A stretch of DNA of 64,000 nucleotides from Halochromatium glycolicum (GCF_016584085.1 NZ_NRSJ01000014.1:29552-93551), one strand, 5' to 3'; positions 8,824 to 20,893 are shown, counted from the stretch's first letter. The notes: generated by a model not told the origin, from the letters alone. A program made the numbers and translations.

Positions 8824-9993
8824 ATGAACCGTCTTCATGTGGAGCACCTCGCCCAGATCGACCAAGCTGAGGTCGATTTCGGCGACCTGACACTGCTGGT
8901 GGGGCCTCAGGCCAGCGGCAAGAGCGTGCTGCTGCAGCTGTTCAAGCTGGTGCTCGATCACGGCTCCATCACGCAAACCTTGAAACGTTACGGGTATAGC
9001 TATGCCGCCGACCTGACCGATGGGGGCGGTGATCCCTTGCTGACCCTGATGTTCGGTGAGGGCATGGGGCAGATCTGGGGTGCCGATACCGTTGTTCGGC
9101 TCGGCGAGCGTCAGGTTTCGCTTGATCAACTGCGCGCTGGTAACGGGCGCGACGAAGAGTCGGTGTTCTTCGTGCCGGCGCAGCGGGTGCTGACCTTGGA
9201 TCAAGGGCGCCCGCGCAGTTACGAGAGCTTCGAGGCGCTCGACCCCTATGTCGTCAAGAGTTTCAGCGAGAAGCTGAGGCGTTTGATGGAGCAGGGCCTG
9301 GGCGGTAAGGACAACCAGCTGTTCCCGATCAAGAATCGCCTCAAGGAGGTGCTGCGAGAGCGCATCGATTCCAGCATCTTCCATGGTGCGCGCGTGCTCC
9401 AGCAGTTGCATGATCTCAAGAAGCGGATCGTGATCAACGTCGGCGATGAGACGCTGCCTTATATGGCCTGGTCCGCCGGTCAGCGCGAGTTCATGCCGTT
9501 GCTGTTCGGCCTCTATTGGCTGATGCCGTCGGCCGGCGCGGCGCGCCGCAAGGGCGTGGACTGGGTCGTCCTCGAAGAGCCCGAGATGGGCCTGCATCCG
9601 CAAGCGATCCAGTCCGTGCTGTTGATCTGTCTCGAGCTGATGCACCGCGGCTATCGGGTGGTGATCTCGACGCACTCGCCGCTGCTGCTGGAGGCGGCCT
9701 GGGCGATCCGCACGCTGCAAGCGCAGCGTCATCCGGAGGACAGCCTCTTCGAGCTCTTCGATCTTCCGCACTCGCCAAGCATGCGTCAGGTCTTTGCCAA
9801 TATCCTGGACGAAAAGGCATTGCATAGCTTCTATTTTCATCCAGCAGAGGACGGCGCGGTCACGACACGGGACATCTCTTCCCTTGATCCTGCCGACGCG
9901 GATGAGCTGATTGCCGACTGGGGCGGGTTGACGCGGTTCAGTAGTCGGGCGACCGAGGTCATCAGCCGGGTCATGCAGGAGGCGGGGGTGTGA
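8824..9993 (+). CDS. AAA ATPase of the SMC/OLD-like (AAA_15/AAA_21) group
   Basis: This intact 389-residue protein has Walker A GPQASGKS (residues 27-34), an ABC-like signature WSAGQRE (216-222), Walker B VVLEEPEMGLHP (from 248) and a switch histidine STHS (282-285). This is the layout of stand-alone ATPases in OLD, PARIS (AriA), Septu and similar defence systems. No TOPRIM domain follows in the same chain. The ATG at 8824 is used because it begins MNRLHVEHLAQI just before the first core strand; in-frame starts at 8806 and 8794 are possible. It is coupled to the next gene by a GTGA overlap and is surrounded by broken defence genes, so it may sense or regulate a nuclease partner. The molecular role is inferred. 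Confidence 0.85.
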   Translation: MNRLHVEHLAQIDQAEVDFGDLTLLVGPQASGKSVLLQLFKLVLDHGSITQTLKRYGYSYAADLTDGGGDPLLTLMFGEGMGQIWGADTVVRLGERQVSLDQLRAGNGRDEESVFFVPAQRVLTLDQGRPRSYESFEALDPYVVKSFSEKLRRLMEQGLGGKDNQLFPIKNRLKEVLRERIDSSIFHGARVLQQLHDLKKRIVINVGDETLPYMAWSAGQREFMPLLFGLYWLMPSAGAARRKGVDWVVLEEPEMGLHPQAIQSVLLICLELMHRGYRVVISTHSPLLLEAAWAIRTLQAQRHPEDSLFELFDLPHSPSMRQVFANILDEKALHSFYFHPAEDGAVTTRDISSLDPADADELIADWGGLTRFSSRATEVISRVMQEAGV

Positions 9994-10433
9994 GCTTGAA
10001 GCGCGCGTTCCCGGAAGCGATCGATCATGACCTGGGGGTGGCTGCTTACCGGCCCGGGCTCCAGGCGCTCAAGCGTGAAGATCAGCAGCGGGTGAATGTA
10101 TCCGAGCCACGCGACTGCCATGGCAGTGCGGATATCGACAAGGCGTTGCTCGCTGCGTATCCAAACGAGCCGCGCTGGGATTATGTCCTGGCTCATCGGG
10201 AGACGGTGCATTTCGTCGAGGTGCATCCTGCTCATACCTCAGCGGTGCGCGAGGTCCGCCGAAAGCTGGATTGGCTGAAGCGGTGGCTGCAGCGAGGCGC
10301 GCTGGGACAACTGCGCAACCCGCAACGGTTCCATTGGATTGCCTCCGGAAAGGTCGCCATCACGCCGAACAGCAGGCAGAACCGCGAAGCGGCGATGATG
10401 GGGCTCAAGCCTGCTCGGCGGCTCAGCCTTTGA
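9990..10433 (+). CDS. Uncharacterised 147-aa partner of the ATPase, possibly nuclease-like
   Basis: It starts with GTG at 9990, overlapping the ATPase stop by four bases, so the pair is almost certainly co-translated. I do not recognise a named family. The middle reads SADIDKALLAAYPNEP, then WDY (63-65), then HFVEVHPAHTSAV with E77-V-H79, and KLDWLKRWL (92-100). Asp64, Glu77 and a basic residue two positions later resemble the D...ExK core of PD-(D/E)xK nucleases with His in place of Lys. This is a pattern match by eye, not a proven homology. The C-terminus (from about 119) is basic and short. Gene integrity in an otherwise decayed island argues that the pair is still under selection. Confidence 0.7.
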   Translation: MSLKRAFPEAIDHDLGVAAYRPGLQALKREDQQRVNVSEPRDCHGSADIDKALLAAYPNEPRWDYVLAHRETVHFVEVHPAHTSAVREVRRKLDWLKRWLQRGALGQLRNPQRFHWIASGKVAITPNSRQNREAAMMGLKPARRLSL

Positions 10434-10499
10434 CGTGATGGCGTCGATGGTGGGGCGCGGTCCGGCAGAGCAGGATTCAACGGACGGATAGGAACCCGA

Positions 10500-13250
10500 A
10501 TGCTCCCCGCGACGCTCGCCCAGGATGTCCGCAAGCAGGTCTTGCACTATCTGCAGGCGACCTTCCGCCTGCGCGATCAGGCCACCGAGCAGGCCCTGGA
10601 GACCTTCTTCAACGATCCCGAGAACGGGCTGTTCAAGGGGCCCTGGCTGCAGGTGCGCCGGCCCTTCCGGCTCGATGACAGCGAGCTCTCGGCATTGTTC
10701 GCGCTGCCGATCCCGTTCGTCCCGTTCAAGCATCAGGCGCAGAGCTGGCGCCGCCTCAGCAGCCGCGGCGGCCAGCGTCCCCAGTCGACGCTGGTGACCA
10801 CCGGCACCGGCTCGGGCAAGACCGAATGCTTCCTGTTCCCGTTGGTGGATCACTGCCTGCGGATGCATCAGGCCGGCAAGCGCGACGGCATCAAGGCCAT
10901 CGTGCTCTACCCGATGAACGCGCTGGCGGCGGACCAGGGCAGCCGCATCGCCGAGCTGATCATGACCTCCGAGCAGCTCAGCGACGCGGTGGCCGGCGGG
11001 CGCAAGGCGCGCGTGCGCGTCGGGCTCTATACCGGGCGCCTGAGCCAGGGAGGCGGTCACGAGCAAGGCGCGGAGCCGGGCACCTACAGCGAGGTCACGG
11101 CGCGGCCGGGGGCCGGCGGGGGTGGCTGGACCTATCACCCGATCACCAACCGCGCCGCGATGCAGGCCGATCCGCCGGACATCCTGCTGACCAACTATCG
11201 GATGCTCGATTATCTGCTGCTGCGGCCCAAGGATGCCGGCATCTGGCGGCACAACCAGGCCGACCCCGAGCTGCTGCGCTATCTGGTGCTCGACGAGCTG
11301 CATACCTATGACGGCGCCCAGGGGGCCGATGTCGCCTGTCTGATCCGGCGCCTGAAGTCGCGCTTCGCGATGCCGCGCGGGCAGCTGTGCATGGTCGGCA
11401 CCAGCGCCACGGTCGCCGGCGGCGATGACGAGACCACCCTCGACCCGGTCCATCGGCTGTGCGAGTTCGCCAGCACCCTGTTCGAGGAGCTCGTCACCGA
11501 TGAGGCGGTGATCCAGGAGGATCGCTATCGGGTCGACGAGGTGGTGCGCACACCGGCGCTCGAGGTCGATGCGCTCCCGAGCGCCGGCGACTGCGAGCCG
11601 CGCCCGCGCGAGGGTGCCTGGCAGTATGCGGTGCGCATGGCGGCGCTGTTCGCCGGGCCGCGCTTCCCGATCGCGGCCGATGATCCCGGCTGGCCGCAGT
11701 GGGCGCCGCGCTACGCCAGCCTGCGTCCGCAGCTGGAAGCGCTGGACGACGCCGGGCGCTGGGGCGTCGCGCTGGGCGAGTGGCTGCGCTGGCATCCGCT
11801 GTTCCAGCGTCTGCTCGCGGCCACCGCCGAGGCGCCGGGGCATTGGCTGGCGCTGCTGCGGGCGCTTCCGGGCCGAGGCCGCGCCGATCTACGAGGCCTG
11901 GGGCTTTGAGCGCGACCCCAAGCCGCAGCTGGTGATCCTGAGCCCCTGGCGCGAGGGCGATGATCCCATCCCGGTCCTGGGGCAGCCGGGGTTGGAGGGG
12001 CTGCGCTGGCATCTGGCGCCGGGCTCGTTGGTGCTGCGCGAGGGCCCTGGTCCTTGCCCGCTGAGCGAGGAGCAGACCTTTGCGGTCAAGCTTGTGCACG
12101 AGCAGACGCACAAGCCGAACGGTCAGCGCGTCGGCGTCCAGCGCTGTCCGCATTGTCGCGAGCCCGGCGCCCTGATGTTCATCGGCAGCCGGGCGGCGAC
12201 GCTGTCCAGCGTCGCGATCGACGAAGTGTTCGGGTCGGTGCTGAACGACGACCCCAAACTCCTCGCCTTCACCGACAGCGTGCAGGACGCGAGCCATCGC
12301 GCGGGCTTCTTCTCGGCGCGCACCTATCACTTCACCTTGCGCACCGCGCTCCAGCACCTGATTGATGCGGCCGGCGAGCAGGGCGTGCCCGTGCCGGAGG
12401 TCGGTCCGCGCTTGCTGGATCATTGGGCCGCCGCTGGGCTCGGCCGGCCGGGCAGCATCAAGCAGGCGCTGGCGACGCTGGTGCCGCCGGACCTGCGCGA
12501 GTACGCGCCCTATCTGGCGTTTCGCGATGGCGCTGTCGCGCGCCCACCGGCGGCATTGCGCGCCGAGATCGCCACTCGGCTGACCTGGGAGGCCGCCAGC
12601 GAGTTCAGTCTGCTGCTGACCCACGGCCGCACCATGGAGCTGCACGCGAGCGCGACGCTGGGCTGGGCTGGGCTGGGAACCGGAGCGTCTCACTGGCACC
12701 CTGGCCGCGCTGCGCCGGCGCCTGCCGCGCATCAGCCCGCAGTTGGAGGACTTGGACGACGCCTCGCTCAGGCTGTGGCTGCTGGGGCTGCTGCATCGCC
12801 AGCGCGAGCGCGGCGGGCTGCATCACCCCTATCTGAACGCCTATGCGCGTCAGGGCTTCTGGGGAAAGTATCCGCACGGCAAGCTGATCCAGGGGCGCGA
12901 GACCTATCCAGCTGCCGGCCGCTACAAGCCGCGGCTGTGGACCACGCATCCGGACAAGCATCAGGATCATCTGCTGGCGCCGCCACGCGAGGGCCAGCTG
13001 CGCGCCTGGCCGCTGGTCTGGACCCGGCGGGCGCTCGGGGTGCCCGGTCTCGATGACGCGACCCTGCTCGATCTGCTGGCGGCCTTCCTGCACGCCGGCG
13101 AGGCGGGCGGACTGCTGCGGCGCCTGCATCAGGATGGCGACAAGACCTGGTATGCGATCGACGCTGCCGCGGCGCGGCTGCTGCCGCACGGCGAGAAGCT
13201 GCGCTGTGACAGGGCGACCGGTCTGTGTTGCACGGACCTGAGCCGCAACG
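10500..13250 (+). pseudogene. Large DEAD/DEAH helicase (DUF1998-type group) with two frameshifts and a truncated end
   Basis: The first frame, 10500-11909, encodes an N-terminal helicase lobe with Walker A TGTGSGKTE (residues 101-109), a DELH box in LVLDELHTYDGAQG and motif III GTSATVAGG, like the large helicases of Druantia, DISARM and Dpd loci. Near 11865 the frame moves by +1 into APIYEAWGFERDPKP, RCPHCREPGALMF and LAFTDSVQDASHRAGFF. A second shift lies in a (CTGGG)4 repeat at 12658-12677; the next frame continues RLPRISPQLEDLDDASLRLW and runs to about 13230, where the sequence changes abruptly into a UvrD-like fragment. Intact relatives are much longer, so the 3' part is missing. Assignment to one named defence system is not possible. 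Confidence 0.75.
12658..12677 (+). repeat. (CTGGG)4 pentanucleotide repeat at a frameshift
   Basis: Four perfect copies of ctggg lie inside the large helicase gene exactly where the reading frame changes. With two or five copies the upstream and downstream frames would join (two copies give TLGWEPERL). With four copies the gene is off. This fits slipped-strand mutation. Confidence 0.85.
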
Positions 13251-13614
13251 CATCAGCTGTGACGGCGACGACGCGGTCGCCCAGGCCACGGTGGCCTGGG
13301 TGCGAGGGCTGACCGAGGCTGGAGCGCTGAAGACCCACGAGATCTGCGTCACACCGGTGCGCTCGAGCGTGATCAGTGCGTTGCAGGCGAACGGCTTCGC
13401 AACGGTCGAGCTGAAGGCGCGCCAGGCGGACCCGGGCCAGGAGGAGGCCGGGGTACGCTTCGGCAGCAAGAAGCGCATCAAGGGCCTGGAGTTCAAGGCT
13501 GTCGCGATCCTCGACTACGCCGATGGCGGACAACCGGAAGACCGCTTCGAGAACTATGTCGCCGCGACCCGCGCGCGCCAGCAGCTGCTGGTGATCGATA
13601 AGGCGCGAACGTGA
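13225..13614 (+). pseudogene. C-terminal fragment of a UvrD/Rep-type helicase
   Basis: The fragment reads RISCDGDDAVAQATVAWV, then KRIKGLEFKAVAILDYADGG and ENYVAATRARQQLLVI. The last two are the classic motifs V and VI of UvrD/PcrA helicases (KGLEF and YVAxTRAR). All N-terminal motifs, including Walker A and the DEAD-like box, are missing. Upstream it is joined at about 13220-13249 to the truncated DEAD/DEAH helicase remnant, so a deletion between two neighbouring genes is the simplest explanation. No start codon or RBS of its own is apparent. Confidence 0.75.
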
Positions 13615-14074
13615 CGCGTGCGCTCCGGCATGCACGCCTGCTAGCGAGTTGGATCGAAGCATGCCGAGCGTAAGGTGCGCTGAGAGATGCGGCTTCGCGC
13701 AAGCCGTCGGCGCGGCTCTTGAGCAGTGAGTTGGTGGCATCTTCCAGAGCAGGTATGCGGTTCCAGCGCTGCCACGACAGCGCTGGCCATCAGAAAGTCG
13801 CTTGGTCTGTGTTCGCGCATTCTGTACCCTAGGTGTCAATTCGCGTCCTGATCACTTGGTCCCGCATGTCACGTGCTGTCTTGCCTGTTTTGCGCCAGCT
13901 GCGCGATCGCGGCAGCCGGACTGCGCGAACGTGCGGCATTCGCTTTCCTGGGGTTCAGCTCCGTGGTCGGAGGTTGGGCTCTGGGGACCCCACTAGTCGG
14001 TTTGGCTGCGCTATGCCGCTAGACATCATCGCTTGTATCGCCTGCTTCGAGAACGCCTTGACGAGAGGACACTC
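13615..14074. other. Intergenic region, 460 bp, no gene seen
   Basis: No open frame here shows protein-like composition or a known motif. It separates the decayed island from the pyrophosphate block. I see no tRNA or clear att repeat that would mark the end of an integrated element. Confidence 0.4.
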
Positions 14075-15328
14075 ATGACCGCGAAGAACGCCTTCTATGC
14101 TCAATCCGGCGGCGTGACCGCTGTGATCAACGCCTCCGCCTGCGGAGTCATCGAGACCGCACGCCAGCATCCGGACAAGATCGCCAATGTCTATGCGGGC
14201 CGCAACGGCATCATCGGCGCGCTGACCGAGGACCTAATCGACACCAGCCAGGAGTCCGAGGACGCGATCGCGGCATTGCGCTATACGCCGTCCGGCGCCT
14301 TCGGCTCCTGCCGCTACAAGCTCAAGAGCCTGGAGGCCAACAAGCGCGAGTACGAGCGGCTGATCGAGGTCTTTAAGGCGCACGATATCGGCTACTTCTT
14401 CTACAACGGTGGCGGGGATTCGGCCGATACCTGCTTTAAGGTCTCGCAGCTGTCGGAGACCATGGGTTTCCCGGTGCAGGCGATCCACGTGCCGAAGACG
14501 GTCGATAACGATCTGCCGATCACCGACAACTGCCCGGGCTTCGGCTCGGTGGCCAAGTACATCGCGACCTCGGCGCTCGAGGCCTCATTCGACGTGCGCT
14601 CGATGGCGAAGACCTCGACCAAGATCTTCGTGCTCGAGGTGATGGGCCGCCACGCCGGCTGGATCGCTGCCGCGGGCGGGCTGATCGAGGATCATGGGAT
14701 GCCGGTGGCGGTGCTCTTCCCGGAGATCGAGTTCGATCAGGATCGGTTCCTGGCCAAGGTCAAGGCGATGGTCGACGCGCATGATTTCTGCACCATCGTG
14801 GTGTCCGAGGGGGCGAAATACCCGGACGGGCGCTTCCTGGCGGAGCAGGGCACCCGCGACGCCTTTGGCCATGCCCAGCTCGGTGGTGCCGCACCGGTGG
14901 TCGCGAATCTGGTCAAGGAGGCGCTCGGCTACAAGTTCCATTGGGCCGTTGCCGACTACCTGCAGCGGGCGGCCCGGCATCTGGCCTCGAAGACCGATGT
15001 CGAGCAGGCCTATGCCACCGGCCGTGCCGCGGTCGAGCTGGCGTTGACGGGCGAGAATGCGATCATGCCGACGATCGATCGCGTGAGCAGTGACCCGTAC
15101 CAGTGGCAGGTCGGCAAGGCCCCGCTGTCGGAGGTGGCCAACGTCGAGAAGTTCATGCCGCGCGAGTTCATCACCGACGATGGCTTTGGCATCACGGCTG
15201 CATGCAAGTCGTATCTGCTGCCGTTGATCCAGGGCGAAGACTATCCGCCGTTCGAGAACGGGCTGCCACGGTTCGTGACGCTCAAGAACACTGCGGTCGA
15301 GAAGCGACTCGACGCGTTCGAGCTCTAG
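14075..15328 (+). CDS. pfp: Pyrophosphate-dependent 6-phosphofructokinase
   Basis: The enzyme interconverts fructose 6-phosphate and fructose 1,6-bisphosphate using PPi. Evidence for the PPi type: GGGDS at 112-116 (Asp where ATP-dependent enzymes have Gly in GGDGS) and PKTVDND at 140-146, whose Lys is diagnostic for PPi enzymes; MGRHAGW follows at 190-196. The length of 417 residues fits the PFP family. The ATG at 14075 is preceded by GAGAGGAC; a longer frame from 14033 lacks support. Two membrane pyrophosphatases and a soluble one lie downstream, so the local theme is PPi turnover. The reaction is reversible and near equilibrium, so it can serve glycolysis, gluconeogenesis or the Calvin cycle. 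Confidence 0.93.
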   Translation: MTAKNAFYAQSGGVTAVINASACGVIETARQHPDKIANVYAGRNGIIGALTEDLIDTSQESEDAIAALRYTPSGAFGSCRYKLKSLEANKREYERLIEVFKAHDIGYFFYNGGGDSADTCFKVSQLSETMGFPVQAIHVPKTVDNDLPITDNCPGFGSVAKYIATSALEASFDVRSMAKTSTKIFVLEVMGRHAGWIAAAGGLIEDHGMPVAVLFPEIEFDQDRFLAKVKAMVDAHDFCTIVVSEGAKYPDGRFLAEQGTRDAFGHAQLGGAAPVVANLVKEALGYKFHWAVADYLQRAARHLASKTDVEQAYATGRAAVELALTGENAIMPTIDRVSSDPYQWQVGKAPLSEVANVEKFMPREFITDDGFGITAACKSYLLPLIQGEDYPPFENGLPRFVTLKNTAVEKRLDAFEL

Positions 15329-15542
15329 CCACCGTTCGGCACCTAAAGCAGTCGCGGCAACGGGGCGGTTGGGCGAGAGGCGGGCTACTTCCCCCTTGGC
15401 GCCTCTGCAAACCGTCCTGTTCGGCCAGTCTCTATCAGCAGGCCCGAGGCTGCCGGGAGTTTCCGGCGGCGTGGGCCGCGATGCGGTCCGTTCCAGGGTG
15501 TGATCAGTTCAGTTCCGTGCGTGTGATCAGTAAGGAGTGACG

Positions 15543-16319
15543 ATGAGCGATTACCATCTTTATCTATCCCTGATCCCGGAGGCGCTGATCGCCTCCCAGC
15601 TCGAGCCGAAGGAGTTCGGGTCCTACTACGCGGTCGGCCGCAGCGGGCGGGTGTTCGGGGAGGCGATCTTCTTCGAGCTCGACCCCGCCTTCCGCTCCGA
15701 TGACTTCGCTTTCGATCTTGCCGATGAGCGCTGCGTGACGCAGCCGGACGGGGCGCCGAAATCATCGGTCTATCTCGGGATCTACAATGTGCTTGCGCGC
15801 ATCCCGATCTCGGCGCTCGGTAAGCTCTACCTGGTCACCGACGACGGCCGCACACTCGAGCTCGATCGGGGCGACTACACGCCGGATCGGGAGCATCCGC
15901 TGCACCTTTATCAGGAGTTCTGCCCGAAACGCCCAATCGTCGCGAGCCGACTCGAGCCGCAGGCGTTCTGCCGCTCGATCACCGATCCGAAGCGACCGGT
16001 CAATCTGCCGCGGATCGCGTTCTCGGACCTGATGCTCGGCGAGCTCGCGTTCGATCCGATGAACGGCAAGGCCGACGACCTACCCTACCCCTACATCGGG
16101 CACCTGCGGGATGTGCTCTCGGACTTCACCGCGAATACCAAGGACAGCAAGCTGGTGCTCAAGCATGTGCGCGAGGGCGTGCTCTATCGCACCGTCCAGA
16201 GCGGGTTCTTCGTCGGTGATCACGATCACTTCGCCTATTACCCGTTTCCGACTCGTGAGGAGCTGCAGTCGACCTACTACGACTGGTGGCGATCGGCTCA
16301 GATCGCCCATTTCGATTGA
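15543..16319 (+). CDS. Conserved protein of unknown function (258 aa)
   Basis: The ATG at 15543 follows a strong RBS (aaggag at 15532-15537). I do not recognise a domain with a known activity. The protein is soluble-looking, has no signal peptide or membrane segment, and is rich in aromatic and acidic residues. Visible stretches include LIPEALIASQLEPKEFG, FGEAIFFELDP, SSVYLGIYNVLARIPISALG, KLYLVTDDGRTLEL and FVGDHDHFAYYPFP. It lies between the PPi-phosphofructokinase and the first membrane pyrophosphatase on the same strand (214 and 115 bp apart), so a link to PPi metabolism is possible, but only by position. Confidence 0.85.
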   Translation: MSDYHLYLSLIPEALIASQLEPKEFGSYYAVGRSGRVFGEAIFFELDPAFRSDDFAFDLADERCVTQPDGAPKSSVYLGIYNVLARIPISALGKLYLVTDDGRTLELDRGDYTPDREHPLHLYQEFCPKRPIVASRLEPQAFCRSITDPKRPVNLPRIAFSDLMLGELAFDPMNGKADDLPYPYIGHLRDVLSDFTANTKDSKLVLKHVREGVLYRTVQSGFFVGDHDHFAYYPFPTREELQSTYYDWWRSAQIAHFD

Positions 16320-16434
16320 TCCGGTTATGACGACGGCGCAGGCGGTACCGGCGTCGATCGATCCTTGACCAGGCCTCCCTCAATCTTGCCGTGGCGTCGC
16401 GCGCGCCTGGCGACCTAGCTGTAGAAGTCGAACC

Positions 16435-18630
<2,196 letters not shown>

Positions 18631-18814
18631 AGACGTGCAAAGGGGATCTCGGCTGGCGGCGCTGCGCACGTGGCAGCGTTGGCGGCCGGGTCGCAACCCC
18701 TCTAAGGGGCTTGGGTAGCCGTCCGACAACGATGCCTGCGACCGTTGCTGGAGCAGATCAGCCTGCTTCCTCGCTTGCGCTCATCAAGTGTTCCGGCTTG
18801 AAGGGAGTCTTGCT

Positions 18815-20893
18815 ATGTACCTCGGGGTGATCTTCGCGACGCTCTGCGCCCTGATTGCACTCAGCTTCGCCATCCTGTCGATCCGCTGGGTGATGCTGCA
18901 GCCGCAGGGGGATGAGCGAATGCGCCAAATCGCTGGTGCCATCCAGGAGGGCGCCTCGGCGTATCTTCATCGCCAATACCTGACCATTGCGGGCGTCGCG
19001 CTTCTGCCGATGCTGGGGCTCTGGCACTGGCTCGGTGCCGAGAGCGGGGTCGGCTTTCTGGTCGGTGCACTGCTCTCGGGCGCGGTCGGTTATGTCGGTG
19101 TGCTCGTCTGCGTCCGTGCGAACCTGAGGACCGCCGAGGCGGCCCGTCGCGGCACCAATGCGGCGCTCCAGGTCGCGTTCCGCGGGGGTATGGTCTCGGG
19201 TTTGTTGGTGGTCGGGCTCGCGCTGCTCGGTGTGGCCGGTTATTACCTGGTGCTTGCGCCACCCGATCCCGATGACTTTGCCGCGCAGACAGGGGCCCTC
19301 GGTGCGCTGATCGGGCTTGCCTTTGGCAGCTCGCTGATCTCCATCTTCGCCCGGCTGGGCGGCGGCATCTTCACCAAGGGCGCCGATATCGGGGCCGACC
19401 TGGTCGATCAGATCGGGTCCGGTCTCAACGAGGGTGATTCGCGCAATCTGGCCCTCATTGCCGACAACGTCGGCGATAACATTGGTGATTGTGCCGGGAT
19501 GGCCGCCGATCTGTTCGAGACCTATGCCGTGACCCTGGTCGCGACCATGCTGCTCGGTTCGCTCCTGTTACAGGAGCACGCCGCCGACGCGATCGCCTAT
19601 CCCTTGGTGCTCGGTGGACTCGCGGTGCTGGCGACGGTGGTCGGGACCTTCTTCGTTAAGCTCGAGCCGGGCGATACCCGTGTGCTCGCTGCCTTATCGA
19701 AGGCGCTGACGGTATCCGGTGTGCTCGCGTTCGTGCTCTTTGTCCCTGCGACCTGGTTGTTCCTGCCCGCTACCTTCATCCCCCCCGGTTCAGAGGAGGC
19801 CCTAAGCCGCTGGGGCGTCCTTGCGGCGGCAGGGATCGGACTGGTGCTGACAGGCCTGATCTTGGTGAGCACGGAGTATTACACCGGCACCGACTACGGG
19901 CCGGTGCGCGGTATCGCCAAGGCATCACTGAATGGCACCGCAACCAACCTGATTGCCGGCCTCGGCGTGTCGATGAAGTCGACCGGCGCCCCGGCGCTGA
20001 TGATCTGCGGTGCCATCTGGGGCGCGTATCAGATGGCTGGTCTCTACGGCATCGCGATCGCGGCAATCTCGATGCTCTCGTTGACCGGTCTCCTCGTCGC
20101 GCTGAGCGCCTATGGGCCGATCATCGATAACGCCGGCGGGATCGCCGAGATGGCTGGAATGGACGCGCAGGTGCAGGGTGTCACGGACTCGCTGGACGCG
20201 GTCGGGAACACGACCAAGGCCGTGACCAAGGCCTATGCCATTGGATCGGCTGGGCTCGCCGCGCTGGTGCTGTTCGCCGACTTCACCCACTCCATGGCCG
20301 CCGGGGGCAACGTGCTGTCGTTCGAGCTCGAGAGTCCAGCGGTCTTGATCGGGCTCTTCATCGGTGCGCTCCTGCCCTATCTGTTCAGCGCGATGACGAT
20401 CGAGGCGGTCGCTCGGGTCGCCGCCGTGGCTGTCGACGAGGTCCGCCGTCAGGCTCAAGAGGTGCCAGGCATCATGGCTCATCCGCCGAAGCTGGACGGT
20501 GGGCGCACCGTCAACCTGCTGACCAAGAACGCGATCAAGGAGATGATCATCCCTTCGCTGCTGCCCGTCGCGGTGCCGATGGCGGTCGGTTTCGGCATCC
20601 AGTGGCTGATGGGCGGCAACGCCGGTGCGTTGGCGCTTGGCGGCCTGCTGATCGGGACCATCATCACCGGCCTCTACGTCGCGATCTCGATGACCGCCGG
20701 CGGTGCTGCCTGGGACAATGCGAAGCGATACATCGAGGACGGCAATTTCGGCGGCCCTGGCTCCGATGCGCATCAGGCGGCGGTCATCGGCGACGCCGTC
20801 GGTGATGCCGGGAAGGACGCGGCTGGGCCGGCGGTGAACCCGATGATCAAGCTCATCAACCTGGTCGCATTGCTGATGGTGCCTCTCCTGTAG
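18815..20893 (+). CDS. Second membrane-bound pyrophosphatase, K+-independent type, divergent active-site loop
   Basis: A 692-residue paralogue of the preceding gene. [16 protein letters not shown] near residue 464 has the Lys that marks K+-independent H+-pumping enzymes, and [15 protein letters not shown] fits that group. The substrate loop departs from the family: the usual VGKVE is VDQIG, and EDDPRNP is EGDSRNL, while the flanking GADIGAD and [11 protein letters not shown] are kept. The changes could alter metal or PPi handling or make the enzyme regulatory. The start at 18815 is preceded by aagggag. It is not a recent duplicate, since the two belong to different subfamilies. Confidence 0.92.
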   Translation: MYLGVIFATLCALIALSFAILSIRWVMLQPQGDERMRQIAGAIQEGASAYLHRQYLTIAGVALLPMLGLWHWLGAESGVGFLVGALLSGAVGYVGVLVCVRANLRTAEAARRGTNAALQVAFRGGMVSGLLVVGLALLGVAGYYLVLAPPDPDDFAAQTGALGALIGLAFGSSLISIFARLGGGIFTKGADIGADLVDQIGSGLNEGDSRNLALIADNVGDNIGDCAGMAADLFETYAVTLVATMLLGSLLLQEHAADAIAYPLVLGGLAVLATVVGTFFVKLEPGDTRVLAALSKALTVSGVLAFVLFVPATWLFLPATFIPPGSEEALSRWGVLAAAGIGLVLTGLILVSTEYYTGTDYGPVRGIAKASLNGTATNLIAGLGVSMKSTGAPALMICGAIWGAYQMAGLYGIAIAAISMLSLTGLLVALSAYGPIIDNAGGIAEMAGMDAQVQGVTDSLDAVGNTTKAVTKAYAIGSAGLAALVLFADFTHSMAAGGNVLSFELESPAVLIGLFIGALLPYLFSAMTIEAVARVAAVAVDEVRRQAQEVPGIMAHPPKLDGGRTVNLLTKNAIKEMIIPSLLPVAVPMAVGFGIQWLMGGNAGALALGGLLIGTIITGLYVAISMTAGGAAWDNAKRYIEDGNFGGPGSDAHQAAVIGDAVGDAGKDAAGPAVNPMIKLINLVALLMVPLL

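Noticed and set aside
10239..11843. A 534-codon minus-strand open frame opposite the DEAD/DEAH helicase remnant
   Set aside because: Plus-strand motifs (Walker A, DELH, motif III) are convincing, while the minus frame is rich in Arg/His/Ala shadow patterns and has no known motif.
4608..13614. Calling the island a functional DISARM or Druantia system
   Set aside because: The methylase lacks its catalytic half and the helicases are frameshifted or truncated; the set of genes also does not match one system cleanly.
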